A stretch of 64,000 bases of DNA, from NCBI RefSeq assembly GCF_010389155.1, contig NC_057769.1:29512735-29576734 (forward strand), given 5' to 3'. Below are positions 1 to 12,147 of the stretch, one piece after another. The stretch is from Erigeron canadensis (lineage: Eukaryota; Streptophyta; Magnoliopsida; Asterales; Asteraceae). The position numbers and the translations under genes were made by a program. Position 1 is the stretch's first letter, and every line of letters begins with the position of its first letter. The notes beneath the pieces were generated by a model. It saw only the letters and a list, made by a program, of their open reading frames with translations. It made no database searches and was not told the origin of the DNA.

Positions 1-213
1 CGTATCGTTGTAGGAAATGAAGGCCCTAATCCTGGTGTCACTTATGGAGGATTCTTGATCGGGATTACGTTACCGGAAAATGTTTTCATACATGAACACA
101 AAGTTAGACATATGAATGTGAAGAATGACGTATTGAAGATAACTATCCCTAAACATGAAAATCAGTGGATCCATACGATCGAAACAAGAGTAAATTTTAT
201 TCCATGGATATAA
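1..213 (+). CDS. small heat-shock-like protein, 3' terminal exon (partial)
   Basis: Frame 1 is open from the window edge to a TAA at 211-213 (70 residues). It reads as the C-terminal half of an alpha-crystallin (HSP20) domain. The start (RIVVGNEGPNPGVTYGGF) matches the other sHSP-like copies at 40.9, 45.3 and 48.2 kb, and NDVLKITIPK near the end fits the family's last consensus (usually NGVLKVxVPK). No splice acceptor is visible, so the exon begins left of the window. sHSPs are ATP-independent holdase chaperones. The closest style is the plant mitochondrial class, but the usual GVL is replaced by DVL. Whether the full gene is intact cannot be judged from this fragment. Confidence 0.75.
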   Translation, partial: RIVVGNEGPNPGVTYGGFLIGITLPENVFIHEHKVRHMNVKNDVLKITIPKHENQWIHTIETRVNFIPWI

Positions 214-1818
214 CTTGTGTTTGAAATATTATATGCTATTTTCCAAAATAATTATGTTCTCATATGTACTGTAGACAGATATACTATATATATAAGAGAG
301 GGGATTTTTAATTATATGAATTGCAAGTAACTATCTATCAAATATAAACACAAAATATATGAATGTCACTGTAACGTGAATTGTCACGATATTATGTAGG
401 AAGATTTCCTAATCTTGTATTCGATACTCTATATATTGTAGTTTTAGCACATATTGGGCTTTAGAAATCTAGTATATTTTCTATTATTGATATGATATGA
501 TCGAATCATACGGGGTTGTTTTAAGGGTCGAGGGTTGAGGCTGAAGACTATTATAAAAAATATTTGGTATTGTTGGGGGTTAGACTACCTACACCATATG
601 TGGCATTTGGGGTTGTAATGGAAAAAAGAGAGAAGTGGAGTTGATTGAATAGTGGGATAACCTAATGATTGATTTTTTTATTATTATTTTTTTTACTTAA
701 TATTAAATAAAAATACATTTTTATTTATTTGAAAAAAATACAATAAAAAATCTGATTAAAAACACATTAATTGCTAACTTTATTAATATTAACAATTAGC
801 ATAATGCGAAATTAACAAATGTACTAGTTTAGGGGCACCCATCCAATACAAACACTTTAAAAATAAAAGTATGTAAGAACCAACCCAAAACACCCACATC
901 ATCACTCATACAAAAAGGTAATATCAGAATTAAGGGTTGACGGTTGAGAATTTATTTGTTTTTTATTTTCTTTTCATATTGTAAAACGGTTACTAAGTCT
1001 ATGTTTTATTTTTTTTAAACTAAATTTATGTACATCATGTTTTTTTTACGGTTTCGAAATATTTGTGTCATTGCGTATATCAGACGAAGTCAAATAACCA
1101 ATGACATTGTAATCTTTTGTTTTTATCTATGGGTGCACAAATACTTTATAAAATAACTTTGGATGCACAATAACTTGAAGATATAATTTGGGATGCATTA
1201 TCAAACGAAGGTTTTTGTATTTATGCGTTCTAAACTCCTGCAAACAGTTCTGTTGACATGGCAAGTCGATGATCATAACCAACCGTTCATGTTGGAAAAC
1301 TTTTACATTTCAAAATTTTAAACTGCCATAGACGTGTAATGTATTTTTTCCCCCAATTTTCATGGCTTTATGAACTTATCTTTGTGTACTACAACCGTCT
1401 CATAGCCTTACGTCTAGTTTGTTTATTTTTTTTTTTGTCTCTTTCGTTTTTTATTTTCTTAAGAGTAGGTGTAATAAGTGTTTAAGCATTATTTTTTAGT
1501 CCTGTTTGATTTTTATTTTTTTAACAATAGGCGTAATAAGTGTTCGATTTGCATGAATTCGAATTCATTCAATTCGTCCTCCTTAATTTGAATGCATAGT
1601 TCTTTGGATGCACAAGACATCTTAAACAAGTGGATACACAACTCTTATATAAAAAGGATGCATAACTGGTGGTAAATCCAATCTACAAGCAACCTTCACC
1701 AATTTTTATAATACCAGGAATGGCCCAATATACTTTGGGGAATTGGTGATTATAAATTATACTCGTAATTATTAGTAATTAACCCTATGTTTTAAGGAAA
1801 TGCTCGTTTATCTGATAA
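214..1818. other. intergenic, AT-rich
   Basis: No supported gene. The motif GGATGCA(C/T) recurs at about 1134, 1161, 1190, 1616 and 1659, and a GTAATAAGTGTT block occurs twice (about 1470 and 1530), suggesting an old degraded repeat. Confidence 0.5.
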
Positions 1819-4800
1819 TTACTTTTTCACTCTACCACCTTCCGTTACAGAGTACCCATTGCCATCAGCATCCAAAACAGGTGATCCAGCATTACAGCAT
1901 TTTCCTTTTCTGTCACAACCGTAAATATAGTAAAAATAGCAGAACTGTGATGGAAGTGTGGCCAGGTTCCAGTTTCATTATAATATTGTTTTTGTAAGTA
2001 TAAGTTGAAAGGAGATAAGATCAATCAAACCCGACAGACCCATTTCCACCCATGCTAAAAAAAGACTTGCTTCAACCCAAACCCATAATGACCCATTACG
2101 CGCTCCATCCACTTTGTCACCCCATCACAACAGAAACAGGAGCACGAAGTATATCAGTATATCAGTATCACATCTGCAAGATATGTGTGCGACTGACTCA
2201 GAAGGAAGAAGAAACCTACCACGGCGTTTCCCTTCTAGTTTTTTAAGATACTGATCAAGTTGTTGAATATGAGCATCCATCTGAAGCAATAATATTTTTC
2301 AGCTGTTAATATCAATTTCCATCGACCAAAAAAATCTCACAACCGAATTCCAGAGACAAATACTTTCAAAGAACAATATTTCAAATATTAACACAAACAC
2401 AAGCATAAAAAAGAGCGTTGAGTATGGTACCAGATCATATGCTTCAGCTCATCCTGTGCGGTCTGGGAATTTGTTAAGTGGAGCTGTGGAGTACCCGGTG
2501 CAGTCCATCCAGATTTAACTCCCTCTCTGAACTTATCTATTTCTTGTAGGGAATGTAGTTCATTTTCCCGTTGAAAGTCTTCAGATGTGGCTGCCCATGA
2601 AAGTGCATGTCACATGAAATGACATGATGTTACACTAGGTTTTTTTAACTCTGCATAACAATGTTAGACAAGATATATAACTACATCTGCATTGTACAGT
2701 GTGAAGGAATTCTTTTATTAGAAAAACAAAAAGTACCTTGCAACAGCAACAACATCAGGGAACAATTACATATTCTTTCAGCATCTCTGCTATATATCTG
2801 AACCGTCCCATCCTCCAAATAATGTATCTATTGTACACTGAAACAGGTTAGCCACTCGTATATATGGTCTTTTCTTACAACTTCACTGCCACAATATGTT
2901 GCCCGACACCATCAAATTTGTATTTACTAGTGAATCTATATTCTGAAATTCATCTAAGAACTCACATACTCCTTTAGTGGGCTTAGCAAGCATAAGCCCA
3001 ACTGAAATACCGAATGAGAACAAACACGTTTTGTCATAATGCTACATAACATTGCCTAATCACCCATTATTTAACCGTATCGAGGTACCTGTTATCTCCA
3101 AGTCATGTCTCCTTTTCTCACAAGAATGCAAAATTTAGACGTTTTATTTATTATTTACTTAGATAGTCAAAATCTGCTAAACACTCTAAAAGTTATTCAT
3201 CGAATTCTACAACTTTAAGAAACAAAATCATATTCCAAATATCATCTCGAGCAGCCCATTTTATTACATACAAGCATCTGATTCTGATGCTCATATAACA
3301 AATTTACTTATCTAAGACACATCTACAACCCACTCAAAAAAAAAAAGTACCCTACCTGTCTTGCACCATATCCACGCCTACACGTTTTCCTTTCCCATTG
3401 AAGGCTCTAATTGGCACTAAATCTAACGGGTCACGAGTACTGCAAAAGAAACTGGCCACCATTTTCAGTCAACTCAGATTACCATCAGGGACTATCAAAG
3501 AGAATCAATACTACATATATAGTCTTTCTTTAGCTTGAGCCAGTTACTTTATCGCTTTGCAGGCTCATATGTAGCATCCCAAATTTAAAATAGTTAGATA
3601 GAAGCGGATCTCCTTTATACGATGCAAATTATCCATGAACAGATAAAGAGAAGGATGATTGCTACTTTAGCTTATCAAATACACCGTGTTGCAGAGAGGT
3701 TTTAATTCTCCTTTTAGGACCGAGAAATTCGAAACTACATCTAAAAATTTGATAGTTACTTATTAAAGCTTCAAACAACAGAAGTACATATGGGAATATG
3801 GGATACAGCTAATGTCGATAAGAAAGGGAGGGAAGGAGCTCTTGCCTCCAACTCAGAGCAGAACGTTCCTTCCACAACGCAACGCCCATTTCTTTCATAG
3901 CAGCCAAGGAGGAGCTTGATCCATTAGGTCCCAAACTCTATTTGCCAAAGTTGATAATCAGAATCCGGGTACTCATTATCACATAATCACTATCAATACA
4001 CAGATAAAAACACAATTTAAAACTGAAATGCGAGGTTTATTACCTCATCCACTGCAGTGTCATTTTTTTTTTTACTTTCCTCTGGATCCTTTGACGTCAA
4101 CCTTGATTCCACTCATTACAACGTTTTGTGAGCATGCGTAGTCAGAATCTGTTGATAGTCATTAAGAAACATGCATGTCACATGAAATGAAATTTAGCAA
4201 CTATAAATGGTCTATCGATGATGATGATCGAATCATAACAAAACATAACATGATAAGAAACAAGTAACCTGAGATGGAAGAAGTTTTTGCTTCTTGCGAT
4301 CATATGCTACCAATTCAGAATCCAGAACAATTGGTGTAACATATGGAAAATTTATCTAAGATCTGGATGGGAAAAAAGTGGAACAACCAATGACAAGAAA
4401 CAAGTTTTGGGCAAATTCCATACACCACCAGAAAGAAGAGCATACAGGAAGTACATAATACGCTTCTTTCACAATTTTGGCATCCTAAAAACTAACATAA
4501 ATACAAAGAAATAACCAATGAGTCAAAATTCTGAACACATTTTATAACCTCCTTTGTAGAATGAGAGTTGGCTGGCAGTGATGAATGTTTTTCAGCATAA
4601 TCCAATACCCGAATTGGTCTGCATATTAAAAAAGAAGGCAAAGCCATCTAAACCAATGATTAAGTAAATAATCTAATACAAAGATTTCAATTATAATTCA
4701 TTAGGATAACCTGAAGTAGACGGATCAAATATAGAGGTTCACAATCAATTAGCACAACAAACAGACCCTTAATGTAATTCTTCTTTTTATCTTGACCGTC

Positions 4801-5213
4801 TTTCCTGGATTGTTAGCATGAATTAAACAGAGAAAAACGATAAGTTAAGAAAACTTCACAGTAAGGATAGACCAGTATATCCTTCTGTAATAAACCTCAC
4901 AACTAACATATTCCGCCATATTGTTGGTCTAATCTGGAAGCAACAGTCACCCTATTATCGAATAAAGGTATAACTACTGCTAACCGTTGACAAACTTCCA
5001 TTATCAAGTTAAAAAACTGCTCCAATAGAACAAACTACTACTACTACTAAGCTCGTATGTTACACAACAAATGTTCACATTCAAAATGGGACTTCAGCCC
5101 ATTCTGAGAGTCACCTACCTATTTTGCGAATGGTTTCATATTCATCCGCATCGTTGTCATAACAAGCAAGCAGGAAGGCGTCAATTGGTGCTAAATCTAA
5201 TGAGTCACCAATA
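1819..5213 (-). CDS. ING-like multi-exon gene or decayed gene
   Basis: I reconstruct ten minus-strand exons: A 5213-5115, B 4618-4549, C 4355-4269, D about 4111-4044, E 3937-3846, F 3439-3356, G 2786-2737, H 2590-2431, I 2280-2216 and J 1909-1819 (stop TAA). Phases agree for A-B-C, D-E-F-G-H and I-J. The joins C-D and H-I do not agree, so small exons are missed or the gene is broken. Exon I reads MDAHIQQLDQYLKKLEGKRR, close to the ING family signature VDMHVQQLDQYMKK. Exon H (FQRENELHSLQEI, then DELKHMI) aligns loosely with the preceding ING region (RQNE, then DEQKHSV). ING proteins are subunits of histone acetyltransferase or deacetylase complexes and carry a C-terminal PHD finger; none is seen here, and exon J ends in a lysine-rich tail. 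Exons A-G are not recognised. The start is unknown. Confidence 0.45.
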
Positions 5214-5345
5214 CTGCAATATACAATGACCACCATTTTAAGTCAGGTCAGAGACTCTTTTAGAGAATCAATACTGCATATATAGTCTTTCTTTAGATCG
5301 AGCCAGTTATTTGATCGATTTGTAGGCTCGTATGTGCTAAACCCA
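5115..5345. repeat. duplicate of exon F plus its upstream intron
   Basis: This block resembles 3356-3580, both in the exon (GDSLDLAPIDAF versus RDPLDLVPIRAF on the minus strand) and in the adjoining intron (shared AGAATCAATACT, CATATATAGTCTTTCTTTAG and GAGCCAGTTA blocks). Exon A therefore probably arose by duplication of exon F, about 1.8 kb apart. Confidence 0.7.
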
Positions 5346-5879
5346 GGTGATGGCTAGTGATGAGGACCAAACTCGGGTCATGAACTCTCTGCAACTACTG
5401 CAATTATTCTGCCAACACTGATAAAAAGATTACAAACAACAAACGTAAGTTCCCCACTAACATTACAATCAACAAAACTAACGTTTAATTACACATATAC
5501 ATATGCATATCTTAATATGTGTTTCATTAGCAGCAGAAGCTTCGGCAAGCAGCCCTTGAGAATCACAGTAATAAAATCCCTAAAACTTATGACAATCATC
5601 AAACTAGATAAACCAATACTACAAACTGCTGAACAAAATACGAAAGTAACATCAAAACACAAGCCATAAGAATGCATATAGAAACGTAAAATCATCAGTA
5701 CTACGACAAACAGGTCTTGGGGGTTAGTGGGTCAAAAGCCATTTGATGAAAATGGTAACCAACCCAAAACTGCATACACAAAAGAAATAGCTAGACATTT
5801 GATGCAACTAAAAGATGAACCAACCAAAAGTGCACATGAGGTCAAAATACAGAGGTTGTGATTCGAATAATATCAGAAA

Positions 5880-5965
5880 AACAGCTCCAACAGAACAGAC
5901 TACTACTAAGGTCTAGCCTTACACAACATAACTTGAGATTCAAGATGGGACATGAGCCCATTCAA
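5880..5965. repeat. diverged copy of 5020-5110
   Basis: Both blocks contain in order a GCTCCAA-AGAACA segment, a CTACTACTA run, TTACACAACA and a GGGAC-AGCCCATTC segment. They lie in direct orientation between the BMT5-like and ING-like genes. Confidence 0.6.
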
Positions 5966-6033
5966 TTACAAAAGAAGCCATTCAAAATCAAGTTTCTTAG
6001 GATATATATAGATAGATAATATGAAGATGCAAA

Positions 6034-8774
6034 TCAGTTCCTTTTCTTGGGCATCTTGGCATTCTTGTCCAATTTTTCAAGCAGGGCTGAGCCAGTAAGC
6101 CTTTGTGGTATCTGAAAAGAGAGAGATAAATACACAATTAAACCCAAAAGTTGATCATTAAACAATCAGTTAATACTACAATATAGTTGAAGGTTTGCTA
6201 CTCACGTTGGCATTCTTCGGTTTACTCCAATCAACCTGCAGATCGTAAAAGAGGGATTCGCCCGTCTGCCACTCGCCGCTGGGGTCCTTGCCGAACCCCT
6301 TGGTCGGCTTGTACAGAATGTGATCACCAAACTTAAAAGGCTTATACTTGAGGAGCTTCAGGCCAGCCTCCTTAGCACACATCTCAATGTTCCAACCCTT
6401 CATCCAATCATTAACACCAGCAGCAACTTGTACCTTCTCCTCTGCATCACCATCATTCACACCAGCAGCAACTTTTAGCTCTCCAAAAGGGTAATTGGTG
6501 TTCAACAAAACCCGAACTAGCCCGTTTTGTTCCAAAAGCGGTATGGCTTGCCTAAAGAACCCAGTAAGTAGTTTTCGGTTTGGTTCCAAATCTTCAGACT
6601 TGGCGGTGACGTGGTGTGGATAGTTAAACTGTATATGCTTAAACAGTTTCTGCTGCAGGACAGTGTTGCTACCAAGACTGCTTGTGGCATCAATGCCAAA
6701 TAGAACGGTTACTCCCTGTTTCCTAAGGGCAGCAGTAGTTGATCGCATTCCAGCATATCTTCCGTACGCCAAATCTGAAACAAATTATATATATAAGTCG
6801 GTTATGTATGTATTATAGTATTAATATGTAACCCATGATTTTTGAGTTGCCAAAGGAATGTATCCAATTGACCATTCATTACCAATGATTTTGATTGAGT
6901 TTACACTTAGCATTTATTGGAATTCTAATCGGATTACAAATTTACTAATCCAAATTTATATATTAACCAACTAGTGGGCCAAACCAAAAACAGAAAAACA
7001 AAAACTTCCATATTAACCACATAATTATGTATTATCAAGGCTTTGGTTTGGCTTACCCTCGGATTCAAACACAGTAGCCACCAACTGTTTTGGATGTATC
7101 ACTCCTTGTCTCAGTATCTCCTTTGAATAGGTGAGATTCCCTTCACCCACTAACAAAGTTGTGCCCAGTGCAACAACATCTGATTAATTAAGATAGATAT
7201 ATCAAAGTATGAAAATCAAATAGATATATATATTTATTGGGTCCAAAAGCTTCATTGTAATATATGGGACAAACTAAAATCAAGTAGCCCATATAAATAG
7301 CCCGGCCACTAGCATTTTGGTATTTTCCCCTGAACCCAACCAGCCCGATAAGTATTTCAAATCCAGGATCAATTGTGACCATTTTAAAAAGCCTTTGACC
7401 ACTATAAATTAATATATAAATATTGCTATATAGTTTAAGATAAGTTTAATCAGTTGTGAGAATGTTTCAACTTCTTTTAGCTTCATGTGTTTTCAAATGC
7501 AAAAAAACTTTTAGCTATGTATGTCTTTTTTGTTTTTCTTACAAAAACTTATGTAACTACAAACTCACAATAGTTAATTAAAAAAGAAAACACCAAATGA
7601 ATAGGCTATTCCCTTCACCCACTAACAAAGTTGTGCCCAATGCAACAAAATCTGATTAAGATATATCAAAGTATTAACATCAAATATGTATATTTATTGG
7701 GTCCAAAAGTTTCATTGTAATAAATGGGACAAACTAAAATCAAATAGCCCATATAAATAGCCCACTAGAATTTTGGCCTTTTCCCCTGTCAAGGCCATAT
7801 ATAATTCAACACAACCAGCCCAATAAGTAGTTCAATTCCAAAATTAATTGTGACCATTTAAAAAAGCCTTTGACCACTAACTTAATACGGAGTATATAAA
7901 TATTTTGATATAAATATAAGTTTAATCCGTTGTGAAAATGTTTCAACTTCATTTAGCTTCATGTGTTTTCAAATGCATAAAAACTTTTAAGTATGTATGT
8001 CTTTTTTTCTTCTTACAAAAACTTATGTAACTACGAGCTCACAATAGTTAGTTAAAGCATGGACAAAAAAAAGAAAACACCAAATGGAGGCTCAAAATTT
8101 AAAGTTTCTTATTGTAAATCATAGAAAATTATAAACCACAAATAACAACCAAAATGGAGACTCAAAAATGCCCACTACCTTTTCCCTTCCTCAATTCAAC
8201 ACAAATATATAAAAAAAAAAAAAAAAAACAAGCAGCCTAAATCAATAAAACAAGTACAGTTTATACCACAACCCAAATCCCAATAACAGTTTATACATAC
8301 CCACAAAAGTAAACCAACTTATACACGAAAAAGAGACCCAAATTCCAAAAGCTTCATTAATAAATGGGCCAATTTAAAACAACATAGCCCATATATTTAG
8401 CCCCTTGAAATTTAGTTAAAGTATCTTTCGTATTAAAAAAAATCTAGATAAACCAAATGTTATATAAAAATAGTGTACGGTAATAGTGCTTATGGTAGAA
8501 AAGAAAAAAAAAAAAGATAAAAACAACCGTTTTCTTACAACAAAAAGCATAAAGTATGTAAAATGTAACATACTTCATCATCTTGATAATAAAACCTGCA
8601 AATTGTTTTTGTACGGAAATTGTAACATAAATTTTTACATATATATTCCAAAGATTTGTAGATTTAGAACTATATATGTATATACTTTTTTTTGTTTCCC
8701 ATACAAATCATCCATTACAAGAAAATATAACTAGATCTACAAACTGAATGTATTGAATATAAAGGGTTCCAACT

Positions 8775-8821
<47 letters not shown>

Positions 8822-9253
8822 ACACAAACGAGACTCAAAAAAAGATATATATGACAAGAATATATATATATATAAATAAATGTGTGTGTGTGTTTTATGT
8901 TTGGTTACACCACCGTGTCCTGGTTTTTGACATTCCATATACATGAAAGACTTTTTTTGACGCATTTTCATCATCTAATGACCACCACCACCAACATATA
9001 GTACTACTCTTTATATATATAGCAACAAACAAATAAGTTTTTTATACACCAAAAAAACTTCAACAATTCATCAAAAAAGTCACGTACAAAATAAAAATAA
9101 AATAAGAATTAAGAATGTGATTTAACCTCCGGTAGTAGTTTTCTCAAAGGTGTTGTTACTGTTGGATTTAGTGGACGTCATATAGATGGGATTAGTTGAG
9201 AGTTGTTTTGTTATACCATTATTAAGTAAACTTAAAGCTGATTTTTTCATCAT
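6034..9253 (-). CDS. BMT5-like (DUF2431) domain protein, four exons
   Basis: Exons on the minus strand are 9253-9127, 7179-7057, 6774-6206 and 6111-6034. All phases agree and give 298 residues. Exon 2 encodes the S-adenosylmethionine-binding style start of the domain (TLLVGEGNLTYS, where the family has ILLVGEGDFSFS). Exon 3 continues with ESEDLAYGRYAGM, then VTVLFGIDAT, then FNYPHH (family FNFPH), then FFRQAIPLL and GWNIEMCAKEAGL. The C terminus is basic (KNAKMPKKRN). Named members methylate uridine in 25S rRNA; many plant homologues are unassigned, so the substrate is unknown. The start ATG in exon 1 follows a TATA box and a CT-rich leader and gives MMKKSALSLLNNG, an N terminus I do not recognise. 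The exon 1 donor (GGAG|GTTAAA) is the weakest join. Intron 1 is about 1.9 kb and repeat-filled. An insertion in the domain carries VAAGVND twice. Confidence 0.82.
7126..8088. repeat. tandem duplication, about 472 bp period, in intron 1
   Basis: Two direct units, about 7126-7598 and 7599-8088, share CCCTTCACCC (7139 and 7611), TATTTATTGGGTCC, AGCCCATATAAATAGCCC and TTTAGCTTCATGTGTTTTC blocks. The first unit contains the 5' half of BMT5-like exon 2; the second holds a degenerate copy of that half-exon, now intronic. A shorter, more diverged third copy of the central part lies at about 8338-8405. Confidence 0.85.
8779..8826. repeat. 29-base C run followed by (AC)n
   Basis: A homopolymer of about 29 C is followed directly by nine AC units, within intron 1 of the minus-strand BMT5-like gene. 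In the transcript it would be a G run preceded by GU repeats. The exact length is likely to be unreliable in any assembly. Confidence 0.9.
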
Positions 9254-9345
9254 GGTGATGAAGAACTTCTTAATTTTTTTTATCTGGTTATTATGTGTGA
9301 GAGAGAGGTGCTGGTGTTTTTGTGTGAAAGATAGCTAGAGACAGT

Positions 9346-9365
9346 GTATATGTATATATAGAGAG
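9346..9365 (-). promoter_or_regulatory. TATA box of the BMT5-like gene
   Basis: On the minus strand TCTATATATACATATAC lies about 95 bases before the ATG at 9253. It is followed by a CT-rich leader (CTCTCTCTCACAC) typical of plant 5' untranslated regions. This supports 9253 as the start of a real first exon. Confidence 0.55.
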
Positions 9366-9779
9366 AGATGTATAATTTCAAAATGAAAATGAAATTATGT
9401 AAGTGAAATAAACCAATTATATAAAAAGCTAGCTGGTGGGCAGGTTTCAGATGGCTAGCCTGATCTGTTGAAGCTGGATGGTCTGAGCAATATGTTGCCA
9501 CAATTGAAGTAAACCTTAGCCTTGCCACTATATGTTTTGTTTCGCACCATCAACCTCCTCACCATCCCAAATAAGCAAAAAAGAAAGTAAATTACACTCA
9601 TGCCCTCCACACACACATTCATGTGTTTTGTTTTGCCTCAACCATGAACGTACCTGCTGGTTTGTGTGTGTTGATGACCAAAATGACATGGATGCCCCCC
9701 ACCCTTCAATTCCTATACTTATTTTTCATTTTGTGTAGTGTATACTATAACTAAACAAGGATTATATCCATTTAACTAG

Positions 9780-10330
9780 CATAAATTAAGAGCATGGATT
9801 TTATCATATATATATAACGAAACGATGTTTAACACTTTAACGTTAATTATTTACGCTAATTAGTTGATGTTTACAATACTTGAACAATAGCTATATAGAC
9901 CCGACATCATTGATATGGGTTGACTCATCGTTGCTGTATTTATTTGGCGACGTCATTATGTTGGGCATAATGCAACGTCGCCGAATCTGCCAATTTAATT
10001 TATTGTATCATATCGCGTTATCATAATATTAAAATTTGATGCATATAAATGAACTACGAGTTTGACGATCAGGTTTATAGGAAATTCGTGTTTTAGTTGC
10101 TATTATTATGTTACAAGTATATTTGTTATTAAGCAACTTATAAACTCAAAGTCCATTTATAAAAGGTAAGTTTTAAGGTGTATCGATCGATGAACAATAT
10201 AACGTCATATGAATGAAATATAATTTGCTACAACAACTTTTACCATGTATAATTAGAGGTTACCATGAACATTATCTTGGGCTCGATCACATTAGACGAA
10301 ATCTTACACATATTCAAAAATTTCTCAACG
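9780..10330 (+). repeat. repeat R, copy 1 (parts a and b)
   Basis: Shares ordered blocks with 14705-15640, 16440-17445 and 17446-18560: ACGAAACGATGTTTAAC, TTGATATGGGT, ACGTCGCCGAAT, AGGTTTATAGGAAATTCGTG, TAAGCAACTTATA and ATTAGACGA-ATCTTACA. This copy has no insertion at the SINE and hAT sites occupied in copy 4. It lies upstream of the BMT5-like promoter. No coding capacity. Confidence 0.75.
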
Positions 10331-11371
10331 TAAATTATTAAGGAAAAAGATACGAGTAATTGATTGTAGTGTACGTACGTTTGAACATGGCACGATCAAT
10401 ATACGACACATAATTGATCTGTTTTGATCAGAATTAAAAGAAATATAAATCAAGGTTTGTGAGTGTGAGTGTGGGTAAATTAAAAGAAAGGAAGAAACGA
10501 AAATGGAAAAATTAGGGAGAACCAATAAGATTAGACTATGGGTTTTCATGCATCAGAAATTGGTGTTTATTTGCTCCTCTAAATATAGCAGTTGAAAATA
10601 ACCTGTATGACTTGCTTTTCAGTATTTTGGTTGTATATGGCAGGTATAAAATTACAAACATGACACTCATTTTTTATTCTTATTATATATCATTTCCATT
10701 TAGCTATAATCTTAACGCACATTCAATATAACAATAATTAATCCTATACAATGTGTTTATTAATTAAGTATATATATGGTTAATTTTGATATGAGTATGT
10801 GGTGTGCTGTTTAACTATGGATCAAAACTCAACAAGTAGATCAAAATATCTTTTTGGTCAGGTTCATAAATTAATTCAGGTACTGTATTTGTTTTTTTAG
10901 GTGTATAAAACAACTAAGAATAACTTGTATGCATGGAATTAGAATAACGTAGGATCGATGTACATGGTGTTTCTAGTAGTAGTTGATTAGACCTTAGTTA
11001 GGGTAAGAGCTAGTGTGGGTCGCAGCATTTTTCGATACCAAACATCAATATGTCAAATTCTCACCCCTTTGTTGACCACTATGACGATCAGCACGGAGTC
11101 AGAAACTTTTTCGTATGGAGGAAACCCAAATTTTTTAATTGCAACGAGTATCTATTCAATAGCTGATGAACCAAACCAAAATTTATTTAAACTAAACTGC
11201 TTGATGTGTTTTAACAATATATTAAAAATAAAATTTTCATAGTTACATAAGAGATAGGAAGAAACAAACAGTTAAATGGAAGGCGAAAAAGTTATCATAT
11301 ATTTTAAGAAACACAAAAATACTTTAACTTGAAAAGAAAAAATAAATGCAAACTTTATGATATTTATATTA
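10331..11371. other. intergenic, no gene seen
   Basis: AT-rich sequence without convincing exons, promoters or repeats. Short reading frames here have no recognisable content. Confidence 0.5.
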
Positions 11372-11615
11372 AGCAGCATGGTTGGATCAGTGGTAAACAT
11401 CCTTGCCTCTAGAGACAGAGGTCATGAGTTCGATCCTTATCCCATGCAAAGGTTGGAGGGCCTTTTCTACCATTTAGGTAGAAACTGGAAGCAGCCTCTC
11501 TACTTAGGTAGAGGTAAGGTCTGCCTACATCTTAACCTCCCCTATACACCGTCGAGGTATTGGAGCTCAAAACCCGCGGAAGGCGGCACTGAGCAGTTAC
11601 TTTACTTTACTTTTT
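11372..11615 (+). mobile_element. tRNA-derived SINE, family S1, copy 1
   Basis: The 5' end carries Pol III-like boxes: GGATCAGTGGTAAAC (A box region) and GAGTTCGATCC (B box). The body contains GAAGCAGCCTCTCTAC and AGGTAAGGTCTGCCTACATC, close to the Au-type plant SINE body, and the 3' end is TTAC/TTTAC repeats. Target-site duplications of 18 bp flank it (11354-11371 and 11616-11633, one mismatch). The reading frame across it (11357-11698) is not a gene. Confidence 0.9.
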
Positions 11616-11889
11616 TTTATGATATCTATATTATGATTTATGCAGCAAGCAAGATTCGAAACTCAAACCCCAACCTTAAAGGGCAGTTTGGTTCGTAGAA
11701 TGTTTTTAATGAAATTGAAATTTGTTAAGGGAATTGGATTCAAAGGAATTGAAATCTGAAAGTTTAAAAAACTGTATTGTGTTTGGTTGACAGAATTCTT
11801 TGAAATTTAGTTAAAGGAATTTAAATATAAATTATGTATGACAAAACTAAACATATATAGATAAATTTTTTCATTATATAAAAATAATA

Positions 11890-12147
11890 TTCCCTCCGTC
11901 CCAATTTAAATGTCCAAGTTTGACTGTCAAAGTCTTTCTTACGTAACTTTGACCATTTATAATACTGTTTGTGTTTTATAATACTTGCCGAAAGTTATAT
12001 CATTATAAAATACATTGAAAACTTAATCGATTCATATATATTACATCAAATATTACATAACACAAATAGAATTCTAGACGGTCAAAGTTAATTATAAAAG
12101 ACCGAAAATATCAAACTATGACATTTAAATTAAGATGGATGGAGTAA
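11890..12147. mobile_element. Stowaway-like MITE 1
   Basis: Begins CCCTCCGTCCCAATTTAAATG just inside a TA and ends CATTTAAATTAAGATGGATG then GAG and a TA-containing flank. The two ends are imperfect inverted repeats with the CTCCCTCCGTCCC signature. About 258 bp, non-coding, A+T-rich interior. Confidence 0.85.

Noticed and set aside
8708..8974. Gly-rich frame on the minus strand
   Set aside because: Produced by the poly-C/poly-G tract.
11357..11698. 113-codon plus-strand frame
   Set aside because: It runs through a SINE with A and B boxes and an 18 bp target duplication; not a protein gene.
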